Shown: positions 1-5,981, counted from the first letter of the stretch. The stretch is DNA of 6,210 bases from Candidatus Nitrosopumilus sp. (GCA_013002265.1 JABDKK010000210.1:1-6210), one strand, 5' to 3'. A program made the numbers and translations. Notes: generated from the letters alone by a model not told the origin.

Positions 1-30
1 TAGAAAAGATCTGGTATTTATGAACACGTT

Positions 31-1365
31 TTATTTGACTTGAAGTAGCAACCCATAAAGTTTGGCTCGTGTCTCCAAAAGATCAGCACGTAGTTTACTA
101 ATCTTTTGTGTAATTTCTGATGCCATTTCTTCTTCAGCTGGATCGAGTTGTTTTGAAACCAGTTTATTTAGAGCAACCCTTTCAGAGCCCAATTGAGTCT
201 CCAAGTCAGCAATTTGTTTTTCTAAATCACTAATTTGGGCAGATATACCAGAGTTTCCACTAATTGCAGTAACAATAGATTCTGAATCAATTGCATTAAT
301 TCTTGTAATTCCTACCTGACATGAATTTGGAATAATTCTGTCTACAAATTTAACATCGACTGATTCTGAATCTGAATTTACAGAAATGATTGGCAATCTA
401 ACGGTCTCTTTACCAGAGCATGCTTCAAAGACCACATTGAATCTTTTAAGTTCAGGATTTCCAGATTCTGGTTTACCAACACTTTCAGTTACAGATATCA
501 GATCAGTTGTAATTCCTTCAAGTGGTTTTCCAGTAAGGGTTTTTGGAATGTCAAGCTTTGTGACTTTAAGATTAGAAGGAACGTACAGAGCCATCAAATA
601 TCTTCTCAATTCATCCTGAAATGATTGAAGTTCTTTTTTCATTGAAACTATACTAGAGAAATTTTCAGAGTCTCGTTTCTGTTCAGAAGATGCAGGGATT
701 TTTTGTTTTGCAAGAGTAATTTTATTTTTAAGTTCTGCAATTTTATTTTCTAATGCAATAATTTTATCAGATACGCCACCCTTGTTGATCATAGTAGCAG
801 TGATTGAATCAGGGTTGGAAGCTTTGATAAGAACAGAAGTTGTATAGCATGAATTGGGTTTTAGCATGCTGCCTAGCTTTACACTTTTTGTTTCACTATC
901 AGATGTTGCTATAATTTCAGGAGTTCTAATTTCTGTGGATTTGGCACATGCATCAAAAACAAATGCATATCCAATTATACTAGAAGGGGTTCCTGTAGTA
1001 GTACTTTTTGAGAGTTGTTTTAGAACAGCAATTTTATTAATTGTTCCAACAGGCTCACCTTTTGCCAATTTCATCATTCTAATCTCCTCAAGTTTTTCAA
1101 CTGATAGTGATTTTGCCCATCCACTATCTGCTAATCGTTCTGCAGTAGAGGGAGTAACGCAAGAGGGACGATCTGAAGATATTTTGAATATTTTGACTAG
1201 TCCTTCACTACAAATTACTTGATCAGATGAAAAATTTAGTTTAATCTGTTGTCTTGGATTAATTACATCTGCAAAAGATTGTGATGGAAGAGTTCCTGAA
1301 ATTAAAATTACAGACAAAAGTATTGCAAACCATCTAATAGATTTCACACCAAACATTCTTGTCAT
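31..1365 (-). CDS. Secreted coiled-coil protein with a duplicated Cys-pair module
   Basis: A 444-residue protein of unknown function, probably exported or anchored outside the membrane. Residues 1-32 form a Sec-type signal peptide: basic start, hydrophobic stretch at 13-24, and a likely cut after SFA. Residues 40-85 hold two cysteines (C52, C69) around the segment EGLVKIFKISSDRPSCVTPS, a type I associate with secreted thaumarchaeal proteins. Two homologous modules follow, at about 130-262 and 306-440. Each has a beta-rich Cys part (F-x-A-C ... P-N-S-C; C140/C173 and C316/C349, both 33 apart) and then a heptad-rich coiled coil (about 198-258 and 376-435). Equal spacing suggests a disulfide in each module. 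The ATG at 1365 gives the longest frame, but a TATA box at 1371-1376 puts transcription start near 1347, where an in-frame GTG begins VKSIRWFAILL. The true start may therefore be 1347 (438 residues). A structural or cell-surface role is inference. Confidence 0.88.
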   Translation of the reverse strand: MTRMFGVKSIRWFAILLSVILISGTLPSQSFADVINPRQQIKLNFSSDQVICSEGLVKIFKISSDRPSCVTPSTAERLADSGWAKSLSVEKLEEIRMMKLAKGEPVGTINKIAVLKQLSKSTTTGTPSSIIGYAFVFDACAKSTEIRTPEIIATSDSETKSVKLGSMLKPNSCYTTSVLIKASNPDSITATMINKGGVSDKIIALENKIAELKNKITLAKQKIPASSEQKRDSENFSSIVSMKKELQSFQDELRRYLMALYVPSNLKVTKLDIPKTLTGKPLEGITTDLISVTESVGKPESGNPELKRFNVVFEACSGKETVRLPIISVNSDSESVDVKFVDRIIPNSCQVGITRINAIDSESIVTAISGNSGISAQISDLEKQIADLETQLGSERVALNKLVSKQLDPAEEEMASEITQKISKLRADLLETRAKLYGLLLQVK

Positions 1366-1370
1366 GATGC

Positions 1371-1376
1371 TATAAA
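1371..1376 (-). promoter_or_regulatory. TATA box of the secreted coiled-coil gene
   Basis: On the minus strand the sequence reads CGCTTTATAGC just before the ATG at 1365. Its first T (1376) lies 29 nt from the GTG at 1347. That is the same spacing seen between TATA-like octamer and ATG in the five composite elements of this window. It supports a leaderless GTG start, though the box assignment itself is by eye. Confidence 0.45.
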
Positions 1377-1383
1377 GCGTTAC

Positions 1384-1397
1384 CTACTAGAGTTTTT
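1384..1397 (+). repeat. 14-bp direct repeat, copy A
   Basis: CTACTAGAGTTTTT occurs here and again, exactly, at 2538-2551 on the same strand. This copy lies just upstream of the TATA box of the minus-strand gene at 31-1365. On that strand it reads AAAAACTCTAGTAG, which could be an upstream regulatory site. The flanks of the two copies do not match. Confidence 0.5.
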
Positions 1398-1442
1398 GTG
1401 AATTGGTCACACATTTTTTCTCATCTATTAAATTGATAATGG

Positions 1443-1477
1443 ATATCTAATTTTTACTATAGAAATGTGGTATGCCA
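1443..1477 (+). promoter_or_regulatory. Composite promoter-like element, copy 1 (TATA + TGTGGTATGCCA)
   Basis: The TATA-like octamer ATATCTAA (1443-1450) is followed after 15 bp by the motif TGTGGTATGCCA (1466-1477). The octamer starts 29 nt before the A of the motif ATG (1472). Transcription to the right would run antisense into the zinc-ribbon gene. The motif ATG opens only a 13-codon frame (1472-1513, MPLKINLDSLLLF), so no protein gene is called. The octamer is the weakest of the five; the 12-bp motif is exact. Confidence 0.55.
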
Positions 1478-1484
1478 TTGAAAA

Positions 1485-1688
1485 TTAATTTAGATTCACT
1501 ACTACTTTTTTAGTGGTTAACTCATCAGGTCTAAAACAAAATGGAAAATGATATCTAGGAACTGTCTGTTGTGCACAAATTCTACAGATAAACTGAGTGG
1601 TGGCTCTACATTTTGCACAAATCAAGTAATCTAACAATAACCCACCACAATGTCTACATGACTCATCAGGCAATTTTAGCACCGCCAT
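1485..1688 (-). CDS. Small zinc-ribbon protein
   Basis: A 67-residue protein with two treble-clef or zinc-ribbon-like metal sites. The first is C11-RH-C14 paired with C24-AK-C27. The second is C35-RI-C38 with C51, though its fourth ligand is unclear: H47 is a candidate. Such small Cys-rich proteins are common in thaumarchaea and often have no assigned role; binding to nucleic acid or to another protein is inference. There is no membrane segment and no signal peptide. The ATG at 1688 is the only good start before the first Cys pair and has no Shine-Dalgarno site. A TATA-like TTATAA at 1724-1729 would give a leader of about 12 nt. The gene ends 8 bp from copy 1 of the composite element and starts 65 bp from the ATG of copy 2. 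Confidence 0.8.
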   Translation of the reverse strand: MAVLKLPDESCRHCGGLLLDYLICAKCRATTQFICRICAQQTVPRYHFPFCFRPDELTTKKVVVNLN

Positions 1689-1723
1689 TTACGGATAGTT
1701 TCATACTGCCAGTTTTCATAGCG

Positions 1724-1729
1724 TTATAA
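1724..1729 (-). promoter_or_regulatory. TATA box of the zinc-ribbon gene, shared with copy 2
   Basis: TTATAA is its own reverse complement, so the same six bases can serve leftward transcription of the zinc-ribbon gene (expected start near 1700, leader about 12 nt) and rightward transcription from composite element copy 2. This is a candidate bidirectional promoter; the call rests on position and composition only. Confidence 0.4.
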
Positions 1730-1758
1730 TTTGATGACTTGAAAACTGTGGTATGCCA
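1724..1758 (+). promoter_or_regulatory. Composite promoter-like element, copy 2 (TATA + TGTGGTATGCCA)
   Basis: TTATAATT (1724-1731) is followed after 15 bp by an exact TGTGGTATGCCA (1747-1758). The octamer starts 29 nt before the A of the motif ATG (1753). The frame is ATG CCA TAA, a two-codon start-stop, so this copy cannot drive a leaderless protein gene. A rightward transcript would meet a run of six T (1806-1811) and then run antisense to the secreted four-Cys gene. Confidence 0.6.
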
Positions 1759-1830
1759 TAATTAAAAAACGAGGTTAAGGACACCATAAACGAGAATAGA
1801 AATTATTTTTTGAGATTTATAAATTAAAGA

Positions 1831-2385
1831 TCATAGAAGTTTTCGTATCATTTTAGAAGGAAGATGAGAATCATAATTCCATTCAAATTGGAAAGATTCA
1901 GGATTTTTAGCTAAAATTTGTGCCCAAAAGGTATCACATTTATCATTGAAGGGTTTAGGGATTTTACCAAAAAATTGCTCCCTATCTGTAGTTACAAGTA
2001 AATATTTTGAATCTTTTTTATTTTCAGTACAAACATTGAATTTAATCAAGTATTCATCTTGACCTATCTTCATTTTAGAAATTATGTCTGAGTTTGGTTG
2101 TGATTTTGAATTTTTGATTGTCAATTTTGAGAAAAACTTTTCATCTATTTCATTTTTGCCAGAAAATGTCCAACTAGTAGAATTAAATAATTTTAAACAG
2201 TCATCTAACGTAGGATGTGCATGATATCTCTTACGTAAATTTAATTCACCCAAATTTTTAAATTTTTCATAAAAATTTTTGCATCTTATTTCTGTGCTTT
2301 TTTTCATTGGTTCAGAATAAGATTCTAAAATCAGATAATTTGAAAATAATAAAACTGATAGAAGCAGTACCAAAAACTTTTTCAT
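1831..2385 (-). CDS. Small secreted four-cysteine protein, function unknown
   Basis: A 184-residue protein I cannot assign to a named family. Residues 1-25 are a clear signal peptide: MKK, then a Leu/Val-rich core at 4-20, with a likely cut near SYS at 22-24. The mature part is Lys-rich and holds four cysteines (C35, C63, C119, C150), enough for two disulfides, which fits an extracellular protein. No membrane segment follows the signal, and no catalytic motif is visible. The ATG at 2385 fits the signal peptide. A TATA-like TTTATC at 2425-2430 predicts a leader of about 16 nt. The gene stands alone: 142 bp separate its end from the zinc-ribbon gene start, so co-transcription is not obvious. 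It also has a different upstream region from the larger secreted protein. Confidence 0.82.
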   Translation of the reverse strand: MKKFLVLLLSVLLFSNYLILESYSEPMKKSTEIRCKNFYEKFKNLGELNLRKRYHAHPTLDDCLKLFNSTSWTFSGKNEIDEKFFSKLTIKNSKSQPNSDIISKMKIGQDEYLIKFNVCTENKKDSKYLLVTTDREQFFGKIPKPFNDKCDTFWAQILAKNPESFQFEWNYDSHLPSKMIRKLL

Positions 2386-2424
2386 ATCAAATTTTGGAAA
2401 GGTAAACTAAAACAACTATCAGTA

Positions 2425-2430
2425 GATAAA
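2425..2430 (-). promoter_or_regulatory. TATA box of the secreted four-Cys gene
   Basis: The minus strand reads ACGTTTATCTACTG. TTTATC starts 45 nt before the ATG at 2385, which predicts a transcription start near 2401 and a leader of about 16 nt without a Shine-Dalgarno site. The assignment is by eye. Confidence 0.4.
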
Positions 2431-2505
2431 CGTTGTTGAATTTCCAATGTTTATTTTTTGTCTGTTTGCCAATGTAAGAACCTCCAAAGCAACCCTTGGC
2501 TATGA

Positions 2506-2540
2506 TTATTTAAGCATAGGTTTGTGATTGTGGTATGCTA
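2506..2540 (+). promoter_or_regulatory. Composite promoter-like element, copy 3 (TATA + TGTGGTATGCTA)
   Basis: TTATTTAA (2506-2513) is followed after 15 bp by TGTGGTATGCTA (2529-2540), one base off the consensus. The octamer starts 29 nt before the A of the motif ATG (2535). That ATG opens an 11-codon frame, MLLEFFLVFLE, ending at 2570. The second 14-bp repeat starts inside the motif (2538). The element points toward the winged-helix gene 237 bp away but may serve a separate short RNA. Confidence 0.6.
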
Positions 2541-2551
2541 CTAGAGTTTTT
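2538..2551 (+). repeat. 14-bp direct repeat, copy B
   Basis: Second exact copy of CTACTAGAGTTTTT (first at 1384-1397). Here it overlaps the last three bases of composite element copy 3 and the first codons of its 11-codon frame. Confidence 0.5.
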
Positions 2552-2569
2552 CTTAGTTTTTTTGGAATG

Positions 2570-2604
2570 AAATTTTAGGCCAAGAACCAAATTTTGATTT
2601 TTTT
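2570..2604 (+). terminator. Possible terminator: AT-rich hairpin with T-run
   Basis: AAATTT (2570-2575) can pair with AAATTT (2589-2594), and GG (2578-2579) with CC (2587-2588), across a two-base bulge and a 7-nt loop. TGATTTTTTT follows, with seven T at 2598-2604. The stem is weak, but archaeal termination depends mainly on the T-run. Confidence 0.3.
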
Positions 2605-2742
2605 CTATTTACTTTCATCTTATCACCACCTTTGAATAATTGGAGTTTGACTTGATGTTTGGATTATATCTAAAAGGACTGTTCAGAAAAATGTTAGAAA
2701 AATAGATACGTTTTGTTAACATATTTGTATTTAGAGAAGTTA

Positions 2743-2777
2743 TTATTTGGGAATGCCCAACATAATGTGGCATGCCT
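2743..2777 (+). promoter_or_regulatory. Composite promoter-like element, copy 4, at the winged-helix start codon
   Basis: TTATTTGG (2743-2750) is followed after 15 bp by TGTGGCATGCCT (2766-2777), two bases off the consensus but with a perfect GGCATGCC palindrome. The octamer starts 29 nt before the A of the ATG at 2772, which is the start codon of the 287-residue gene. This is the one copy whose ATG leads into a long frame. It implies a leaderless or nearly leaderless mRNA. Confidence 0.6.
2747..2760. promoter_or_regulatory. Inverted repeat TTGGGAATGCCCAA, possible operator
   Basis: Five-base arms TTGGG and CCCAA flank AATG between the TATA-like octamer and the start of the winged-helix gene. 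Its right half, GGAATGCC, resembles the core GGTATGCC of the composite motif. The two ATGs are 19 bp apart, close to two helical turns, so it may be a second, degenerate binding site for the same protein. An operator in this position would block initiation; autoregulation by the adjacent winged-helix protein is a guess. Confidence 0.4.
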
Positions 2778-3635
2778 TCACAGAATCTTGATACGTTTTA
2801 TGGGAATTTATACGCCTACAAAATGTATACAAGACCAACAGCTCAGAGACTTTTTGGAAGCTATTCTTTTAGAAAAAAACCAAGTATAAAGCATCATGAA
2901 AATGTACAGAAGATGTTAGAGATTCTTGCGCTAAATGGAACGTTGACCACATGGGGAATGGCAAAAACACATTTGGATAAATCCGAAGGTATCAGAACTA
3001 AAGAAAAAGAGTACAGAAGATTACTTGTTGGAAGAATGGCAAGAGGAAAGCACACCATGGGATTACTTGAGGTAGGCTTAGTTGTAAAGGACGGTAAAAG
3101 TTTTGCAAAGGCACCAGCTGACCAGTATAGATTATCATTGCATGGAATTTTGTATTGCCTAGATGTTCTTGATCTTTCAGATAAGCAAATTGACACAATG
3201 ACTGAAAAATACAAGAGTGTGCTACCTATGGTTTTTGAAAAATGGAGAGAGTTAAAGTCAAACATAGGAAATGAAGTGTATAGATTAAAAAATTTAGCAG
3301 GTGGTTTGTTTATGGACAATATTCAAATTGCAAAGATCTCAAATTTTCCAGTTTATGAATTAATGACATATTTGAATGTAAAATACCAAAATAATTTTGA
3401 ACAGATATCTGAAGAGGATTTAGCTAACCAAATCTCTATTTGGTTTTACACTAATCTTCTTGTTCCCTCAAAATTTAGAACAACAGGAAAACATTCTTCA
3501 TTAGAGATAAAGCAATGGAAAAAAATAATTCAAGAGGATCCAAAACTCAAAAAATGGTATTATGATTTTGTTAATGAATCTATCAAGTTTTACAATAGTA
3601 GGTTCAGTAAGTTAAAAAAGTTAGAAAAAATCTAA
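2772..3635 (+). CDS. Winged-helix DNA-binding domain protein, function unknown
   Basis: A 287-residue soluble protein. Residues 42-133 look like a winged helix-turn-helix: helix 1 at 43-56 (ENVQKMLEILALNG), a turn and second helix at 58-68, a basic recognition segment at 72-92, a short beta wing at 98-122, then a further helix. Residues 135-287 are helical, rich in Lys and aromatics, and match nothing I can name; they may dimerise or bind a ligand or partner. Residues 1-40 are basic. The most likely role is a transcription regulator; that is inference from the fold. The ATG at 2772 lies inside composite motif copy 4 and fits a leaderless mRNA. The next in-frame ATG, at 2823, also has a TATA-like TTTTAT about 27 nt upstream (2796-2800), so the first 17 residues are uncertain. 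The gene converges on the response regulator gene with a 4-bp overlap of the stop ends. Confidence 0.82.
   Translation: MPSQNLDTFYGNLYAYKMYTRPTAQRLFGSYSFRKKPSIKHHENVQKMLEILALNGTLTTWGMAKTHLDKSEGIRTKEKEYRRLLVGRMARGKHTMGLLEVGLVVKDGKSFAKAPADQYRLSLHGILYCLDVLDLSDKQIDTMTEKYKSVLPMVFEKWRELKSNIGNEVYRLKNLAGGLFMDNIQIAKISNFPVYELMTYLNVKYQNNFEQISEEDLANQISIWFYTNLLVPSKFRTTGKHSSLEIKQWKKIIQEDPKLKKWYYDFVNESIKFYNSRFSKLKKLEKI
3614..3630 (-). terminator. Paired U-tracts after the response regulator gene
   Basis: Directly past the response regulator stop, the minus strand has two runs of six T (3630-3625 and 3619-3614) five bases apart, with no hairpin. This is the kind of T-run at which archaeal RNA polymerase terminates. 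The same bases are Lys codons at the C-terminus of the winged-helix protein on the plus strand. Confidence 0.5.
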
Positions 3636-4000
3636 CTTGTGAATTTAGTTACTATTTCTTCTAGTTGCTCAAAAGAATAAGGTTTGTTGATAGTTGTAAG
3701 TAAGGACATGCTTTTTGCTTTGAGGTGTTTTTTCTCATCAACTGCAAAAGCAGTAATTAATACAACCTTAGCCTCAGAATCAAATTGTTTTATCTTAAAA
3801 AATGCATCAAATCCATCCATTTTAGGCATTTTTACATCCATTAGGGTCAAATCAGGACTAATTTCCTTGTATTTTTCAACAGCATCTTGTCCATCCTCAG
3901 CAGTCACGACATCGCATCCAAGACTCTTAATCATGTAAGCAGTATTTTCCAAAAGATCGATATCATCATCTACTAAAAGAATGGTTTTCTTTTGAGACAT
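3632..4000 (-). CDS. Single-domain response regulator (CheY-like receiver)
   Basis: A 122-residue protein made of one receiver domain and nothing else. The acidic pocket is D11/D12, the phosphoacceptor is D55 (in LMDVKMPKMDGFD), the switch threonine is T83 and the conserved lysine is K106, followed by P107. All key residues are present, so it should be active. It lies 53 bp downstream of the histidine kinase on the same strand and is its likely phosphate acceptor. With no DNA-binding or enzyme output, it must act by binding another protein or as a relay step. The start at ATG 4000 has GGGAG seven to eight bases upstream, a plausible Shine-Dalgarno site that is rare in this window. It also has its own TATA-like box, so it may be translated from both an operon mRNA and a near-leaderless one. 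Its stop overlaps the winged-helix gene stop by 4 bp. Confidence 0.95.
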   Translation of the reverse strand: MSQKKTILLVDDDIDLLENTAYMIKSLGCDVVTAEDGQDAVEKYKEISPDLTLMDVKMPKMDGFDAFFKIKQFDSEAKVVLITAFAVDEKKHLKAKSMSLLTTINKPYSFEQLEEIVTKFTS

Positions 4001-4026
4001 GATAAATCTCCCAGTCAGAGCTGATG

Positions 4027-4032
4027 ATAAAA
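4027..4032 (-). promoter_or_regulatory. TATA-like box before the response regulator gene
   Basis: The minus strand reads GTTTTATCATC in the 53-bp gap after the kinase gene. The TTAT begins 30 nt before the ATG at 4000, so a transcript would start at or one base before the ATG. This suggests an internal promoter in addition to read-through from the kinase. The site follows a CTTTCGAAAG palindrome at 4033-4042. Confidence 0.4.
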
Positions 4033-4053
4033 CTTTCGAAAGAATTGTCTTGT

Positions 4054-5964
4054 TTATGACAATAGAGGCAAAGTTACAATAAACGCAGTGGGATTGTTTT
4101 GGGCAGTAATTGTTCCATAATGTAGTTCAATTACATTTTTACATGTAGATAGACCCAATCCAGTCCCTTTTTGTTTGGAAGATACAAGGGGATCAAAGAT
4201 TTTTGAAAAAATATCATCTGGAATGCCAGGACCAGAATCTTGAATGGTAATTACTGCAGATGAGTTTTTTTCTTCAATAGTACATTGAATAATTCCGGCA
4301 TCCTTACCAATTGCCTGAATGGCATTTAAGAAAAGATTGATAAAGACAATTTCTAATTTTCTAAGATCACCTTTTATTTTAAAATTGGATGTGGGAATAA
4401 CAACAGAGATATTTTTTGGTATTTCTAAAGATGTTTTTGCAGATTCTAATAATTCTTGTACATTTATTGATTGAAGTTCAAGAGGGGTTACACGTACAAA
4501 ATTCAATACGTCGTTAATTTGATGAGACATACGATCAATTGCCCTGTTCATTCTATTAACAACCTCTTTTAGTTCATCAGTTTGCTTTGAATTATTTTTT
4601 AAAATTTCAGTTGAGCTTTTGATTGTTGCAAGAGGATTTTTCATATCATGTGCCATGCTAGCAGCCAATTCACCTATTGCAGTTAATCGTTCATTTTTTA
4701 TTTTGACTTTGGCTTCAGCTAATTGTTTTTCTGTTTCAATAAGCTTTTTGAGATGAGTGGCCATGTCTTCAAAGGAATTACTAATAGTCTGAATTTCATT
4801 AATTCTACTTTTTCTAATTTTAATATCAAAATTTCCTCTGGAAATAGAATGGGCTATACGTGTAAGACGCTTCAGTGGTGAAGAAACAGTACTAGAAATT
4901 AAAAATCCTCCAATTATCGAGGCAATCATGCCTGCAATTGATACGGTTATGATAGAATTTCGTAATTCAATGAATTCATTGACAATAGATGAGCTGTCCT
5001 GCTCAATTACAACTGTCCAATCAAATCCTTCAAATGTTCTATAGCCTGTTGATTTTGCATACGAAATTAATTTAAAATCATCAACATCGTCTTCTAGTTC
5101 AAAAAATTCTACATCTTCTCCATTGACTATATTTTCAAAATAGGGAACAGCCAATGCAGAAAGAAGTATGTTTTGATTTACATAGATCGGTCGTCCTTGC
5201 TCGTCTAACAGTAAAACATCACGTCCAGGAATAGTGAGCACATCAGACTCTTCACTAAAGTCACTTAGAAGATCATTGAGTGTAATGGATGCACGTAAAA
5301 CCCCAATAAAATTTTCATTATCATCATGAATCGAGTAAGCAAAAACCATAGAGTAGAAATTTGTGTTTTCATTAAATTGTATATCACCAATGAACAATCC
5401 AGAATCTTTTGTAATTTTCCACCATTCCTCTTCACTTTGAGAATAAACGGATGTTCCAGAAGTTAGTGCAACATTTGCACCATAAGCATTGGTAACAAAC
5501 AGTTCCTCTATCACATCATAATCGTATTCATCATGATAAAACTCGATTGTATCAAGAAGTTCATCTGTAAGAACACGATCTTCAAGTTCACCTAGAAAAG
5601 GAGTTGTTTCCACATATTCAGGATCAGAGGGCTCTATAAGCAATTGAGATTTCACCTCTTGGAAACGCTCATATTTTTTATTGGAATCAATCAAAACATC
5701 ATTGATTATATTCAGATGAGTCAATTCTTTAAACGCCAAGATTCTATTTTCAATATGCTTGTCCAAACCTTGGATCATGTTAAATGCAAATCCCTCATTT
5801 CTAGAACCCAGTAATTCCTTAATTTCATTTACAGTGAGTTCGAAAGTCACAAATCCCACAATTGTGAATGTTAAAGAGATTGCAAACATTACGGCAATAA
5901 TTACAAAAGAGATTTTCAAGAGATTAACTAGCCAAGATCTAAAAGATGTAAATTTAAAGATCAC
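4054..5964 (-). CDS. Membrane sensor histidine kinase (dCache-HAMP-HisKA-HATPase)
   Basis: Sensor kinase that should autophosphorylate on His and pass phosphate to the adjacent receiver. The open frame reaches a TTG at 6012 (652 residues); positions here use that numbering. TM1 is at about 33-57. The external sensor, 58-350, resembles a double Cache domain (WWKITKDSGLFIGD at 197-210, then beta strands), so it likely binds a small extracellular ligand. TM2 is at 351-373 and HAMP at 374-424 (P379, E406). HisKA has H455 in MAHDMKNPL. The ATPase has N563 (N-box), D592-x-G-x-G (G1), FDP at 606-608, and GTGLGL at 616-621. All catalytic motifs are intact. The TTG at 6012 is unlikely as the start: it lies in the TATA-like octamer upstream of composite motif copy 5 and would add a second hydrophobic stretch. 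GTG 5964 (636 residues) or TTG 5919 (621 residues, MKISFVII) fit better; I chose 5964 with low certainty. Confidence 0.93.
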   Translation of the reverse strand: MIFKFTSFRSWLVNLLKISFVIIAVMFAISLTFTIVGFVTFELTVNEIKELLGSRNEGFAFNMIQGLDKHIENRILAFKELTHLNIINDVLIDSNKKYERFQEVKSQLLIEPSDPEYVETTPFLGELEDRVLTDELLDTIEFYHDEYDYDVIEELFVTNAYGANVALTSGTSVYSQSEEEWWKITKDSGLFIGDIQFNENTNFYSMVFAYSIHDDNENFIGVLRASITLNDLLSDFSEESDVLTIPGRDVLLLDEQGRPIYVNQNILLSALAVPYFENIVNGEDVEFFELEDDVDDFKLISYAKSTGYRTFEGFDWTVVIEQDSSSIVNEFIELRNSIITVSIAGMIASIIGGFLISSTVSSPLKRLTRIAHSISRGNFDIKIRKSRINEIQTISNSFEDMATHLKKLIETEKQLAEAKVKIKNERLTAIGELAASMAHDMKNPLATIKSSTEILKNNSKQTDELKEVVNRMNRAIDRMSHQINDVLNFVRVTPLELQSINVQELLESAKTSLEIPKNISVVIPTSNFKIKGDLRKLEIVFINLFLNAIQAIGKDAGIIQCTIEEKNSSAVITIQDSGPGIPDDIFSKIFDPLVSSKQKGTGLGLSTCKNVIELHYGTITAQNNPTAFIVTLPLLS

Positions 5965-5981
5965 TAATAGGCATGAAAAAA

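Larger units (their letters stand above)
2535..2604 (+). ncRNA. Candidate short transcript from copy 3
   Basis: A rightward transcript starting at the motif ATG (2535) would run through an 11-codon frame and then a weak hairpin followed by a T-run at 2598-2604, where archaeal polymerase could stop. The result would be a 70-nt RNA. It could be a small regulatory RNA, a leader peptide for the winged-helix gene, or nothing. No RNA family is recognised. The call rests only on promoter spacing and the downstream hairpin with T-run. Confidence 0.25.
2386..2771. other. 386-bp intergenic region between divergent genes
   Basis: No supported protein gene lies here. The left part holds the TATA box for the minus-strand gene at 1831-2385. 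The middle holds composite element copy 3 and a possible short transcript (2535-2604). The right part holds an inverted repeat and composite element copy 4 at the winged-helix gene start. The decamer GATACGTTTT at 2705-2714 recurs at 2790-2799, just inside the winged-helix gene. The stretch 2605-2700 shows nothing I can name. Confidence 0.7.

Noticed and set aside
386..1222. Plus-strand frames opposite the secreted coiled-coil gene (386-619 and 854-1222)
   Set aside because: They are shadows of the real minus-strand gene: no family features, no promoter, and the minus frame has a signal peptide and internal repeats.
1815..1824. Palindrome ATTTATAAAT downstream of the secreted four-Cys gene
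   Set aside because: Pure A/T palindromes of this size are frequent in such DNA, it has no loop, and no gene start lies at promoter distance.
2894..3319. Minus-strand frames opposite the winged-helix gene
   Set aside because: The plus frame has a coherent winged-helix fold; the minus frames are composition-driven and have no start signals.
4033..4042. Perfect palindrome CTTTCGAAAG between kinase and receiver
   Set aside because: It can form only a three-base stem with a four-base loop, and the following TTTT is better read as a TATA-like box; not called a terminator or operator.
4219..4228. TGGAATGCCA, close to the motif core
   Set aside because: It lies within the G1 box of the kinase ATPase domain (conserved Gly-Ile-Pro codons on the other strand) and has no promoter context.
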